A stretch of DNA of 64,000 bases from Bifidobacterium samirii (GCF_003952945.1 NZ_QXGK01000001.1:233448-297447), one strand, 5' to 3'; counted from the stretch's first letter, positions 1-8,848 are shown. Translations and numbers: made by a program. The notes: generated by a model not told the origin, from the letters alone.

Positions 1-272
1 CGTTCGGCGGCCTGCTGGTCGTGTTCGCCCCGATCGTCAAGAACGTGTTCGGTTCGCGCTTCTACAACCGCAACTACGGTCTGATCTTCATCGGCTACGG
101 CATCGGTGCGTTCGTCGGCCCGAAGATCAGCGCCGGCTTCTACGACCAGACCGGCTCGTACGTGGCCGGCTACGTCGGCTCGGCGATCCTCGCCGTCGCC
201 GCCATCGCCCTGGTGTTCGCCGCGCGCAAGCTCGTCGCCTCGATGCAGGAGCGCGACGCCGCCCAGGCGTAG
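1..272 (+). CDS. MFS transporter, OFA (oxalate/formate antiporter-like) family, C-terminal fragment
   Basis: The reading frame is open from base 3 and ends with TAG at 270-272. The gene therefore starts upstream of the window, and only about 89 residues are visible. They show two hydrophobic segments: GLIFIGYGIGAFVGPKISAG, then an Ala/Val/Ile-rich helix before RKLVASMQERDAAQA. The segment with NYGLIF, a Gly-rich helix and a YDQTGSY-like loop resembles the last two helices of OFA-family major facilitator proteins. The substrate cannot be told from this fragment. A GTG at base 21 is internal and not the true start. A strong hairpin follows. Confidence 0.72.
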   Translation, partial: FGGLLVVFAPIVKNVFGSRFYNRNYGLIFIGYGIGAFVGPKISAGFYDQTGSYVAGYVGSAILAVAAIALVFAARKLVASMQERDAAQA

Positions 273-323
273 CGCGCCGGTCGAGTCCCGGATGCGGGGC
301 GTTCTCGTCCGCCTTGTCTCCCC

Positions 324-358
324 GGAAGGCCGTCGGATCCTCCGATCCGGCGGCCTTC
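324..358 (+). terminator. Hairpin terminator after the MFS gene
   Basis: A long stem (GAAGGCCG..GGATC / GATCC..CGGCCTTC) lies about 50 bases after the MFS stop codon. The T tail is poor. It separates the MFS gene from rnhA. Confidence 0.6.
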
Positions 359-449
359 GTCGTATCCGACGAGCGCCGGCGGGCGAATGTCGACGGGCGG
401 ATGGCGGGGATGCGCCGACCGGCCCGCCCCTGCGGTTAGGCTGGGGCGC

Positions 450-1598
450 ATGACTATCACGGTTTCTACGGACGGGTCGGCGCTGGGCAATCCCAACGGC
501 CCGATGGGCTGGGCGTGGGCCGACCACACGCCGCACGCGGGCGGCACGTCCGGGCATCTGCACGGCGGCGACTGCGACGCGGGCGGCGCGACCAACGGCA
601 CCAATCAGATCGGTGAACTGTGCGCGGTATTGGAGGCGCTGCGCGCGCATCCGGGCGACGAGCCGCTGGTCATCGAAACGGACTCCCAGTACGCGATCAA
701 CTGCTCGACCAAGTGGGTGGCCGGCTGGAAGCGCAACGGCTGGAAGAACTCGCAGAAGAAGCCGGTCAAGAACCGGGCCGTCATCGAAGCCATCGACGTC
801 GAGATCAGACGGCGGCGCGGGTCGGTCAGATTCGTGTGGGTCAAGGGGCACGCGGGCAACGCCGGCAACGAGAAGGTCGACGAGCTGGCGCGCACGTACG
901 CCGAGGACTGCCGGTCCGGCGCGCGCGACGGCTACCTGCCGAAGGAGGGCTGGGAGTCGCTGCTCGCCTCCGAATACTCGAAGGGCACCGACGTGCCCGA
1001 GGACGCGCGCATGCTGCTCGACGGCCGCATCAGCGCCGCCGACTATCATCTCGGCCGCGGCGGCGAGTCGTTCGACGACGCCGTCGTCATCGGCGCGGAG
1101 CGTCCCGCCGGCGACGATCGGCGGGATGACGACGCGCGGACGGACGGCGTCGCGCGCGACGATGACGGCATCGGGGACATCGACGACGTGATCGTCGACG
1201 AGGCGACCGGCGTCATCGACGACGTGCCGGCGGACGGACCGACGCCCGATACCGCGGATGATGCCGCGGACAATGCCGCGCACCATGCCGCCGAAGCAGC
1301 CGATGCGGATGCCGACGCGAAGCCGACGGAGGCCACGGCCCCGGCGGCGGAATCGACGGTCTCGCAGCCGGCGCCGACCGTGCCGACCGCACCGACCGCG
1401 ACGGTCGTGCAGCAGACCGCGCCGGCGATGCGGGCGAGCGGGCTGACCGTGTCGGGTCGGGTGCGCGTGTCGCCGCCGCCGTCGTCGAGCCCGACGTTCG
1501 ACGGACGGCCGCGCATGGTACGCGGGTTCATCGAGGTCGCCGGATACGTGGACGGCGACGGCACGCTGACGCTCGCCGACGCGGCGCTGCTCATGTAG
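450..1598 (+). CDS. rnhA: Ribonuclease HI with long acidic C-terminal extension
   Basis: RNase HI cleaves the RNA strand of RNA:DNA hybrids (R-loops, primer remnants) in the cytoplasm. The catalytic domain fills about residues 1-155 and the metal-binding set is visible: D8 in STDGSALGNPNGP, E56 in NQIGELC, D78 in ETDSQYA and D144, with H134 in VKGHAGNAGNEKVD. The protein has 382 residues, against about 155 for a minimal enzyme. The extra part is Asp/Ala/Thr-rich and apparently disordered, then ends in a compact stretch (VRGFIEVAGYVDGDGTLTLA) that may be a small C-terminal domain. The ATG at 450 was chosen because the RNase H beta strand TITVSTDG begins there; an upstream ATG at 387 would add unrelated residues. 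It lies just upstream of rpiA. Confidence 0.9.
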   Translation: MTITVSTDGSALGNPNGPMGWAWADHTPHAGGTSGHLHGGDCDAGGATNGTNQIGELCAVLEALRAHPGDEPLVIETDSQYAINCSTKWVAGWKRNGWKNSQKKPVKNRAVIEAIDVEIRRRRGSVRFVWVKGHAGNAGNEKVDELARTYAEDCRSGARDGYLPKEGWESLLASEYSKGTDVPEDARMLLDGRISAADYHLGRGGESFDDAVVIGAERPAGDDRRDDDARTDGVARDDDGIGDIDDVIVDEATGVIDDVPADGPTPDTADDAADNAAHHAAEAADADADAKPTEATAPAAESTVSQPAPTVPTAPTATVVQQTAPAMRASGLTVSGRVRVSPPPSSSPTFDGRPRMVRGFIEVAGYVDGDGTLTLADAALLM

Positions 1599-1691
1599 GC
1601 CCGCAGAACCGCCGCGCGCAACGCATCGGATAGTATAGGAACGGGCTTGGCGCTACGGGCGCGAAGCGACGACATCCGTAAGGAGAGCATT

Positions 1692-2390
1692 ATGGACAAG
1701 GCACAGCAGGATGCACTGAAGAAGGCGGCCGGCATCGAAGCCGCCAAGCTGATCGAGAACGGCATGATCGCGGGTCTGGGCACCGGTTCGACCGTGCGCT
1801 TCCTCGTCGACGAGCTCGGCCGCCGCGTGCAGGAGGAGGGCCTGCAGTTCACCGGCGTGACCACCTCCCGCCGCACCCAGGAGCAGGCCGAGAGCTACGG
1901 CATCACGATCGTCGACATCGACGACGTCGACCATGTGGACATCACCATCGACGGCGCCGACGAGGTCGACAAGGACTTCAACGGCATCAAGGGCGGCGGC
2001 GCGGCCCTGCTGTGGGAGAAGATCGTCGCGATCAACTCGAACAAGATCGTGTGGATCGTCGACGAGTCCAAGGTCGTCGACACGATCGGCAAGTTCCCGC
2101 TGCCGGTCGAGGTCATCCCGTTCGGCGCCGGCCAGGTCGTGCGCAAGTTCGAGGAACGCGGCTACAAGCCGGTCCTGCGCCTCGACGCCGAAGGCAAGCC
2201 GGTGCGCACCGACGAGAACAACTACGTGGTCGACCTGCATCTCGAGCGCATCGAGCATCCGCAGGATCTGGCCGACGACCTGATCAACACGGTCGGCGTG
2301 GTCGAGCACGGCCTGTTCCTCAACATGGTCGACACCGTGATCGTGGGCGATCCGAACGGCCCGCGCGTGCTGACCAACGGCAACAAGTAA
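1692..2390 (+). CDS. rpiA: Ribose-5-phosphate isomerase A
   Basis: RpiA interconverts ribose 5-phosphate and ribulose 5-phosphate in the pentose phosphate part of central metabolism, which feeds the bifid shunt and nucleotide synthesis. The 232-residue length is normal. Family signatures are [10 protein letters not shown] (phosphate loop), [30 protein letters not shown] (active-site Asp/Asp and Lys region) and VDESKVV. The ATG at 1692 follows a good AAGGAGAG ribosome site at 1680-1686. A strong terminator follows at 2443, so it is probably monocistronic or ends a short unit with rnhA. Confidence 0.96.
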   Translation: MDKAQQDALKKAAGIEAAKLIENGMIAGLGTGSTVRFLVDELGRRVQEEGLQFTGVTTSRRTQEQAESYGITIVDIDDVDHVDITIDGADEVDKDFNGIKGGGAALLWEKIVAINSNKIVWIVDESKVVDTIGKFPLPVEVIPFGAGQVVRKFEERGYKPVLRLDAEGKPVRTDENNYVVDLHLERIEHPQDLADDLINTVGVVEHGLFLNMVDTVIVGDPNGPRVLTNGNK

Positions 2391-2442
2391 GGTCTCGTAA
2401 ACTCACGTTCCGGCGTCCATCCGACCGGCGGACGAACGACTG

Positions 2443-2487
2443 AGGAGGGGTGCGGTTCAACAGTGAGCCGCACCCCTCCTGCGTTTT
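2443..2487 (+). terminator. rpiA terminator
   Basis: A 12-bp GC-rich stem (GGAGGGGTGCGG / CCGCACCCCTCC) is followed by TGCGTTTT, about 55 bases after the rpiA stop codon. Confidence 0.85.
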
Positions 2488-2499
2488 GTATGCGTCCCT

Positions 2500-2722
2500 C
2501 CGCACTCCGACGTGGCGTCGGAATCTGTATGTGACTGAGTTTTCCCATGCTGATTGCGACGCTGGGGGCACGTGTTGCGTCGGGATTCGTATGTGATGGA
2601 CGGCCGGTGTACAGATTGCGACGCTGGGAGGCTGTGTTGCGTCGTTTTCTGTATGTGATGGATAGCTGGTTCACCGATTACGACGCTGGGAGGCCGTGTT
2701 GCGTCGGGATTCGGATATACCC
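2500..2722 (-). repeat. 62-bp hairpin-repeat array A (about 3 units)
   Basis: Three successive units carry a GATTGCGACGCTGGG-like core beginning at 2552, 2614 and 2676, a period of exactly 62 bp. Each core is followed by TGTTGCGTCG, and the units are joined by a TATGTGATGGA-like linker. A degenerate half unit lies near 2510-2530. Relative to arrays D and E the units are reverse-complemented. The array lies between the convergent rpiA and bS22 genes. No coding potential is credible. Confidence 0.85.
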
Positions 2723-2731
2723 GGATATGAC

Positions 2732-2766
2732 GAAGCCCCTCGCGACGGAACGTCGTGAGGGGCTTC
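2732..2766 (-). terminator. Terminator after the bS22 gene
   Basis: A near-perfect stem (GAAGCCCCTC.CGACG / CGTCG.GAGGGGCTTC) with a GAA loop lies 25 bases downstream of the minus-strand bS22 stop codon. The T tail is weak. Confidence 0.65.
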
Positions 2767-2790
2767 CTGCTCACCTGGTGAGCGAAAAGA

Positions 2791-2880
2791 CTACCTGCGC
2801 TGGTGGCGAGTCTTACGCAGCAGCTTGCGGTGCTTCTTCTTGCTCATCCGCTTGCGGCGCTTCTTGATGACCGAACCCAT
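2791..2880 (-). CDS. Small ribosomal protein bS22 (AURKAIP1/COX24-domain)
   Basis: This 29-codon gene is easily missed. It starts at 2880 after GGAGG and ends at 2791. The product begins [19 protein letters not shown] and ends RKTRHQRR. It matches the actinobacterial AURKAIP1/COX24-domain peptide found as an extra protein (bS22) in actinobacterial 30S subunits. It is almost entirely basic, as expected for an rRNA-binding peptide. It has its own hairpin terminator and sits alone between rpiA and a membrane protein gene. Identification rests on the characteristic [16 protein letters not shown] core. Confidence 0.92.
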   Translation of the reverse strand: MGSVIKKRRKRMSKKKHRKLLRKTRHQRR

Positions 2881-3011
2881 CTCAGCCTCCGTTCCTAGTA
2901 AATCGTAAAGATTGCAACTTGCCTAATAGTACACACATTCGGGGACGAACGGTAACGGCGTTCCGCAGGGCCCTGATGCACGTCCGCGCGAACATCCGCC
3001 GGCAGCGGCGC

Positions 3012-3650
3012 TCACAGCGGGAAGTCGACGTAGAAGCGCTGCACCGACTCCGACGATCCGCTCGCCTGGAAGACGACGGTGTCGTTGCGCCACACGGCCA
3101 CGGCCTTGCTCTCGTCGGCGGCGTCCTCGTGCACGGTGTAGCTGCCGGTCGCCTCGCCGGACACCTTGACGGTGCCGGATGCGAGTTCGGATCCGGCGAG
3201 CGCCTTGGTGACCGCCTCGTACTGCGCCTTGGCCGATTTGGCGGTCGACCATTGCGCGACGACGAGGGTCACGTCCTTGGCTTCGGCGCCGGTCGAGTAG
3301 GTGAGCGTGTACTCCTCCAGCGGCGAGGCGGCGCCCCACGTGGTGCTGGCGTCGGCGGCGGTGCGCGCGTAGTTCAGCACGCTGTCGGGCATGGCCTTGA
3401 GCAGTTCGCTGGCGTCGTCGGGCAGGGCGGTGGCCTTGATGCTCGGCGTGGTCGGCTCCGTGTCCTTCGTGCCGTCGTCGGTGGTGGACGTGGTGGATCC
3501 GTTGTCGGATGCGGCGTTGCGGTCGAGCGCCCAGCCGGGCCAGACGAATGCGGACAGGAGCGCCAGCACGATGACCAGCGCGGCCGCGGCCACGACGACG
3601 AGGAGCTTGCCGTGCGACGGGGAGTTCGGAGTGTGTTGCGTGTTCGCCAT
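3012..3650 (-). CDS. Membrane-anchored extracellular protein of unknown function
   Basis: The 212-residue protein has a short N-terminal cytoplasmic stretch (MANTQHTPNSPSHGK) and one hydrophobic helix (about residues 17-40). A Ser/Thr/Asp-rich linker (about 45-70) leads to a folded domain of about 140 residues ending in FYVDFPL. The single helix lacks a lipobox, so it is probably an uncleaved signal anchor with the C-terminal domain outside. I recognise no catalytic motif. The start at 3650 follows a weak purine-rich site (GGGGGCT). Promoter space toward radA is about 160 bp and divergent. Confidence 0.7.
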   Translation of the reverse strand: MANTQHTPNSPSHGKLLVVVAAAALVIVLALLSAFVWPGWALDRNAASDNGSTTSTTDDGTKDTEPTTPSIKATALPDDASELLKAMPDSVLNYARTAADASTTWGAASPLEEYTLTYSTGAEAKDVTLVVAQWSTAKSAKAQYEAVTKALAGSELASGTVKVSGEATGSYTVHEDAADESKAVAVWRNDTVVFQASGSSESVQRFYVDFPL

Positions 3651-3810
3651 AGCCCCCGATTCTCTCACAGCCGTCTGACGCTCGCCCGCCGGGCGCCTGC
3701 CGCCGCCGAACCGCACGGCCTCATGTTTTCACGGGATGTTTCACAACGTCGCCGACCGGCCTCAGGCCGTCCGCGCTCCCCTGTCAGCGCGATGCCGTAG
3801 CGTCGGCGTC

Positions 3811-5244
3811 ATGGCGAAATCGGCGAAGTCCCCAGTGCAGTACCTGTGTTCGGAATGCGGGTGGAGCGGCCCCAAATGGTACGGCCGCTGCCCCGAATGC
3901 GGCCAGTGGGGTTCGCTTGAGGAGTTCCGCGAATCATCACCCGCGGCCGGTTCCGCGCGCACGGCCGCGCCGGGCCGCACGGCGCGCACGGTCGCCGCAC
4001 CGCTGTCGTCCCTGTCGGCGCAGTCGGCGGCGCGTCCGATCACGCAGGTCGCCGCCGACGCGGTGACGCGCGTGCCCACCGGCTTCGGCGAGTTCGACCG
4101 CGTGCTGGGCGGCGGCATCGTCCCCGGTTCGGTCACGCTGATCGCCGGCGAACCGGGCGTCGGCAAGTCGACGCTGCTGCTGGAGACGGCTGGGCGCATC
4201 GCCCGCGGCGTGCGCGCCGACCATCGGGCCGTCCTGTACATCTCGGGCGAGGAGTCGGCGGCGCAGGTGCGCATGCGCGCCTCGCGCATCGACGCGGTCG
4301 AGGAGAACCTGCTGCTCGCGTCGACGACGGATCTGGCGACCGCGCTGGCGCTCATCGAACGAGAACGCCCGGCGCTGGCGATCGTCGATTCGGCGCAGAC
4401 GATCGTCTCGCAGAGCGTCGACGGCATTTCGGGCGGGTCGACGCAGGTGCGCGAGGTCGCCAGCGCGCTCATCGACACGGCCAAGTCGCTCGACGTGCCG
4501 GTGCTGCTCGTCGGCCATGTCACCAAGGACGGGTCGATCGCCGGCCCGCGCACGCTGGAGCATCTGGTGGACGTGGTGTGCCAGTTCGAGGGTGACGCGC
4601 AGACCGCGCTGCGCATGCTGCGCGCGGTGAAGAACCGCTTCGGACCCACCGACGAGGTCGGCTGCTTCGACATGAGCGGGGAGGGCATCGAGGAGGTGGC
4701 CGACCCGTCCGGCCTGTTCCTGTCGGGGGCGGGCGGCGGCGAGGCGCCGGTGGAAGGTACGTGCGTCACGTTCACGCTCGACGGGCATCGCAGTCTGCCG
4801 ATCGAGATCCAGTCGCTGGTGACCACATCGGTGCTGCCCACGCCGCGGCGCGCGGTCAACGGCGTGGACACGAGCCGCATCGCGATGCTCGTCGCCGTGC
4901 TGTACCGGCATGGCCGCATCAACCTGCTCGCCAACGACCTGTACGTGTCCACGATCGCAGGCGGGCTGGCGAAGGAGCCGGCGTGCGATCTGGCGATCGT
5001 GGCCGCGCTGGCGAGCGCCGCGAAGGAGCGTCCGATCGCACGGACGACGTGCGCGGTCGGCGAGATCTCGCTGACGGGCCAGGTGCGTCCGGTACCGCGT
5101 CTGGAGCATCGTCTGCGCGAGGCGGCGCGGCTGGGGTTCACGACGGCGGTGACGCCGACGCTGCGCAGGCCGGTCGAGATTCCCGGACTGACGATCGTGC
5201 AGTCGGATACGCTGCGCGACGCGCTGGCCGCGCTGGGATTGTGA
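3811..5244 (+). CDS. radA: DNA repair protein RadA/Sms
   Basis: RadA is a hexameric, RecA-related helicase that promotes branch migration during homologous recombination. The 477-residue protein has the full set of parts: a four-Cys zinc finger (C13, C16, C27, C30), a Walker A motif GEPGVGKST (113-121), a RecA-like ATPase core, the RadA-specific KNRFG motif at 274-278, and a C-terminal Lon-protease-like domain. The ATG at 3811 was chosen because it gives the usual MAKSAKSPVQYLC start; upstream in-frame codons add an unrelated basic tail. The next gene begins 40 bases downstream, so co-transcription is possible. Confidence 0.96.
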   Translation: MAKSAKSPVQYLCSECGWSGPKWYGRCPECGQWGSLEEFRESSPAAGSARTAAPGRTARTVAAPLSSLSAQSAARPITQVAADAVTRVPTGFGEFDRVLGGGIVPGSVTLIAGEPGVGKSTLLLETAGRIARGVRADHRAVLYISGEESAAQVRMRASRIDAVEENLLLASTTDLATALALIERERPALAIVDSAQTIVSQSVDGISGGSTQVREVASALIDTAKSLDVPVLLVGHVTKDGSIAGPRTLEHLVDVVCQFEGDAQTALRMLRAVKNRFGPTDEVGCFDMSGEGIEEVADPSGLFLSGAGGGEAPVEGTCVTFTLDGHRSLPIEIQSLVTTSVLPTPRRAVNGVDTSRIAMLVAVLYRHGRINLLANDLYVSTIAGGLAKEPACDLAIVAALASAAKERPIARTTCAVGEISLTGQVRPVPRLEHRLREAARLGFTTAVTPTLRRPVEIPGLTIVQSDTLRDALAALGL

Positions 5245-5284
5245 CGGCGGCGGCTCATGCCGCCCCGCCGGTAGAGTGGGCGGC

Positions 5285-6898
5285 ATGAGCGTGAACGATG
5301 ACGATATGCACACCACCGATTTCGCCGCGTGGGCGGCCTCATACTCCCAGCGAACGAACTGTTCGCTGGCCGGCGCGCGGCTCGTATCGCCCGACATGGC
5401 CGGCGACGCTGCCGGGCGTTTCGCCGTCGCGGCAGCCCAGTGGGGCATGATCGCCGTCGACGGTGCCGAGGGCACGCCCGACGACGATTTCTCGATCCGG
5501 TTCCCCGCCGCCCATGCGGATGCCGACTCCCCCGCCGACTTCGACGCGCGCACGCTCGACGGCAAGGCGGCGATCGACTATGCGCAGGCGCATATGCCGG
5601 TGCTGCGCGACCTACTCGCCCACCTGCGCGAGCACGGTGTCGTCGATGCGGATGGCACCGATTCCGTGCCGGTCGATCTGACCGGCGTGCGCATCGCCGT
5701 ATGTCTGGTACTGGAGCCCAAGACCGCGGTGCTGCTGCGCGCGCTGCATGACGCGGGCGCGGTCGTGGGCGTGTTCGCCGACCCGTCGGAGACGGACCAG
5801 CGTGTGGCCGACCGGCTGCGCGAGGAGGGCATCGCCGTCGAGGCGGACGTGCGCTGGAGCGCCGAGGACGCGCATCAGGGCGCGCTGCGGCTGCTGGATG
5901 CGATCCGCCCGCAGATCATCATCGACGACGGCGGCAGCTTCGCCCGTCTCGCCGCGCAGGAGCGGCCCGCCCTGCTCGCCGACCTGATCGGCGTGGCGGA
6001 GGAGACGACCAGTGGCGTGCGCGCGTTCGAGGCGATGCAGGCGGCGGGTGCGCTCACGTTCCCGGTGGTCGCGGTCAACGACAGTGTCCTGAAGACCGGA
6101 TTCGACAATCTGCACGGCACGGGCGAATCGTGCGTGACGACGATGCAGGAGCTGCTGGGCGCGCACGCGTTCGACGGCGCGCGCGTCGCGGTCGTCGGCT
6201 ACGGGCCGGTGGGCCGCGGGTTCGCGGTGCGCGTGCGCGCGCTGGGGGCGCACGTCGCCGTATGCGACATCGACCCGGTGGCGGCGCTCAGGGCCGTGTT
6301 CGACGGGTTCGAGGCGCGCGACCTGGCCGATGCGGCCGCGTGGGCGGATATCGTCGTGTCGGCGACGGGCGTGCGCCACACGGTCACGCTCGACCATATG
6401 CGGCGCATGCGCGACGGCGCGGTGCTGTCGGTCATCGGCGGCATCGCCAACGAGATCGCGTTGGACAACGTCCCCGGATTCACGCACGTCACCGGACGCG
6501 GCCGCACCGACGTGGCCGTGCCGGACGGGCCGACGCTGACGCTGCTGGCGGAGGGCGACGGCGTCAACTACACGGCCGGCGGCGGCAATCCGATCGAGAT
6601 CATGGACTTCAGCTTCGCCGTGCAGGCGAGCGCCGTCGCGTATCTGCTGGCGCATCGCGGCCGTCTTGCGGCCGGCGTGCATCGGCTGCCGGCGTCGTGC
6701 GACCGCATGATCGCGCGCGTCGCGCTGCGTGCGCGCGGCATGTCGGCCAGTCATGCCGTCGGCGACAATGGCTATAGCTGGCGGCTGACCCGCTTCGCCG
6801 ACACCGTCGGGCAATCGGATGGCCGACGGTCCGGCCGATCGTCCGACCAGCCGTCCGACCAGCCGACGACGACCGATCCGAGAGGAGCGCACGCATGA
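5285..6898 (+). CDS. S-adenosylhomocysteine hydrolase-like protein (possibly S-inosylhomocysteine hydrolase)
   Basis: The 537-residue protein aligns by eye with AhcY, which splits S-adenosylhomocysteine to homocysteine and a nucleoside using bound NAD. Core residues are kept: DDGG at D214-D215, EETTSG at E239-E240, and NDSVLKTGFDN with N265, K270, D274 and N275. A Rossmann motif GYGPVGRG follows. Two features differ from ordinary AhcY. The usual G-H-P near the nucleobase is GGNPIEIMD, with Asn for His. The standard Lys-Tyr C-terminal tail is not recognisable; the end is polar and low-complexity. The gene overlaps the next one by four bases (ATGA), an amidohydrolase resembling SAH/MTA deaminases, which suggests a deaminated substrate. 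Known: AhcY fold and catalysis. Inferred: substrate. Confidence 0.75.
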   Translation: MSVNDDDMHTTDFAAWAASYSQRTNCSLAGARLVSPDMAGDAAGRFAVAAAQWGMIAVDGAEGTPDDDFSIRFPAAHADADSPADFDARTLDGKAAIDYAQAHMPVLRDLLAHLREHGVVDADGTDSVPVDLTGVRIAVCLVLEPKTAVLLRALHDAGAVVGVFADPSETDQRVADRLREEGIAVEADVRWSAEDAHQGALRLLDAIRPQIIIDDGGSFARLAAQERPALLADLIGVAEETTSGVRAFEAMQAAGALTFPVVAVNDSVLKTGFDNLHGTGESCVTTMQELLGAHAFDGARVAVVGYGPVGRGFAVRVRALGAHVAVCDIDPVAALRAVFDGFEARDLADAAAWADIVVSATGVRHTVTLDHMRRMRDGAVLSVIGGIANEIALDNVPGFTHVTGRGRTDVAVPDGPTLTLLAEGDGVNYTAGGGNPIEIMDFSFAVQASAVAYLLAHRGRLAAGVHRLPASCDRMIARVALRARGMSASHAVGDNGYSWRLTRFADTVGQSDGRRSGRSSDQPSDQPTTTDPRGAHA

Positions 6899-8280
6899 CC
6901 GACGATTCGATCGACCCGCTGTACGCGGCCGCCCATCCGGCGCCGCTGACCGACGTGACGCTGTACAGCGCGCCGATGATCATCCCCGTGACCGGTCCGG
7001 TGATCCTCGACGGCGCGGTCGCCGTGTCCGGGGCGCGCGTCGTGCACGTGGGCACGCGCCGCTGGGTGCTCGACGCCCTGCGGCAGGACATGGCGCCGCA
7101 CGCGCGACTGGAGGAGCGGCATTGGCACGGCGTGATCACGCCCGGCCTGATCAACGCGCACACGCACCTGCAGTACACGGACATGGCCGACGTGGGCCAG
7201 GGCTCGTATTCGAGCTTCCATGACTGGGAGCTGGGATTCGACCGGGTGTACGAGACGCTGGGCGACGGCTCGTGGAAGGCGTCGGCCGAACGCGGCGCGC
7301 GCATGATGGTCGAGGCTGGCACGACGGCCGCCGCCGACATCGTGACCGACGCGGAGGCGGCGGGCGCGCTCGCCGCGGAGGGCATGCACGGCGTCGCGTA
7401 CTGGGAGGTCATGAACTGGCGCAACGACGACTGGCGCACCGTCGGTCTGGGCAGGCTCGTCGAGCATCTCGACCGTATGCGCCGCATCGACCTGCCGAGC
7501 GTGGGCATCAGCCCGCACGCCCCGTACACGCTGGAGACGGGCCCGTTCGTCGACCTGCCCGACATCGCCCGTCAGCTCGACATGCGTCTGCACATCCACC
7601 TGGCCGAAACGCCGATGGAGGCGGGCGAGCGCGAGGCGACGCTCTCGACGTATTCGACCGCGTCGTGGCGCGACGACGACTGGGCCAGCTACCAGCAGCT
7701 CAAGGACGCCGGCAAGGGCGCATCCGCGATTCAGTTCCTCGACCAGCTCGGCTCGCTCGGCCCCGACGTGCATATCGCGCACGGCGTGTGGGCGGACGCC
7801 GAGGACCGTCGCATCCTGCGCCAGCGCGGCGTGGGCGTCGCCCTGTGCCCGCGGTCGAACCGGATCACCGTCACCGGCAAGGACGCGCCGATCCGCGAAT
7901 ATCTGGAGGAGGGCAACCTGCTGGCCGTCGGCACCGACTCGCTGTCCAGCTCGCCGTCGCTCGACGTGCTCGACGACGCGGCGATGCTGTACGACCTGGC
8001 CCGCGAACAGGGGTATACGCGCGACGATCTGACGCATCGGATCATCCGCATGCTCACGCTCGGCGGCGCGCAGGAACTCGGCATGCACGTGGGCGCGGGC
8101 CGCATCGGCCAGATCAACGCGGGCGCGACCGCCGACCTCGCGTTCTTCGACATCCCCGTGTACGTGGCCACGCCGCGCGGCATCGAGGACACGCTCGACG
8201 TGCTCGTCCGCCACGGCGCGGGCACGAACCGGGCCACCGTCATCTCCGGCCGCGTCGTGTACAACGACCGCGCGTGGTGA
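6895..8280 (+). CDS. MtaD-like amidohydrolase (S-adenosylhomocysteine/methylthioadenosine deaminase family)
   Basis: This is a 461-residue metal-dependent hydrolase of the TRZ/ATZ/MtaD group, which deaminates adenine-type or related rings. The metal site is visible: H89 and H91 in NAHTHLQ, His in HIHLAET, His in IAHGVW and D348 in VGTDSLSS. The SPHAPYT segment is also typical of this group. Its start overlaps the stop of the SAH-hydrolase-like gene and follows GAGAGGAGC. Translational coupling suggests the two enzymes act in sequence. Other members act on guanine, cytosine or triazines, so the substrate is an inference. Confidence 0.8.
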   Translation: MTDDSIDPLYAAAHPAPLTDVTLYSAPMIIPVTGPVILDGAVAVSGARVVHVGTRRWVLDALRQDMAPHARLEERHWHGVITPGLINAHTHLQYTDMADVGQGSYSSFHDWELGFDRVYETLGDGSWKASAERGARMMVEAGTTAAADIVTDAEAAGALAAEGMHGVAYWEVMNWRNDDWRTVGLGRLVEHLDRMRRIDLPSVGISPHAPYTLETGPFVDLPDIARQLDMRLHIHLAETPMEAGEREATLSTYSTASWRDDDWASYQQLKDAGKGASAIQFLDQLGSLGPDVHIAHGVWADAEDRRILRQRGVGVALCPRSNRITVTGKDAPIREYLEEGNLLAVGTDSLSSSPSLDVLDDAAMLYDLAREQGYTRDDLTHRIIRMLTLGGAQELGMHVGAGRIGQINAGATADLAFFDIPVYVATPRGIEDTLDVLVRHGAGTNRATVISGRVVYNDRAW

Positions 8281-8353
8281 CGTTCCGCGGCGTTCCCCGA
8301 CAATCCGCGGCATTCCGCGAACCGACCAACCAACGAAACGAAAGGAGCATCCG

Positions 8354-8842
8354 ATGAGCATCGCATTGGAGGACATGAGCGACTACGCGCGCGGCGTCGT
8401 CGAACGGCTGGGCCTCGAAGCCCATCCGGAGGGCGGCTGGTACGTGCGCGACTGGCAGTCGCCGCACCCGCACGAGGCGTCCGGCCGGCCGCTCGCATCC
8501 CTGATCTACTTCCTGCTGCCGGAAGGCGACGCGAGCGCCTGGCACAAGGTCGACGCCGACGAGATCTGGCTGTGGCACGGCCCGGCGCCCGTCACGCTGG
8601 AGCTGGGCGGCGACGGCGACGCCCCGGCCGCCGACCCGGCCGCGCGCACGAGCGTCACGCTCGGCGCCGGCATCTCGGACGCGGCCGGCGATGGCGCTGA
8701 CGGAGACGGCCAGCCGACGCCGGCCGGCCATGCGATCGTGCCCGCCGGCGTCTGGCAGCGCACCGTCCCCGGCAAGGGCGACGCGCTCGTCTCCTGCGTC
8801 GTCTCCCCCGGCTTCACGTTCGACGGATTCGTCCTCGAATAG
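8354..8842 (+). CDS. DUF985 cupin-fold protein
   Basis: The 162-residue protein carries the DUF985 signatures: HPEGGWYVRDW near the N terminus, LIYFLLPEG, WHKVDADEIWLWHGPAP, PAGVWQRTVPG and a C-terminal SCVVSPGFTFDGF. The family has an RmlC-like cupin fold and generally no assigned reaction. An Asp/Gly/Ala-rich insert of about 30 residues lies between the two conserved halves. A clear ribosome site (AAAGGAGC) precedes the ATG. It follows the amidohydrolase by 73 bases in the same direction and may belong to the same transcript. GC-rich palindromes follow at 8849-8921. Confidence 0.85.
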   Translation: MSIALEDMSDYARGVVERLGLEAHPEGGWYVRDWQSPHPHEASGRPLASLIYFLLPEGDASAWHKVDADEIWLWHGPAPVTLELGGDGDAPAADPAARTSVTLGAGISDAAGDGADGDGQPTPAGHAIVPAGVWQRTVPGKGDALVSCVVSPGFTFDGFVLE

Positions 8843-8848
8843 CCGACC

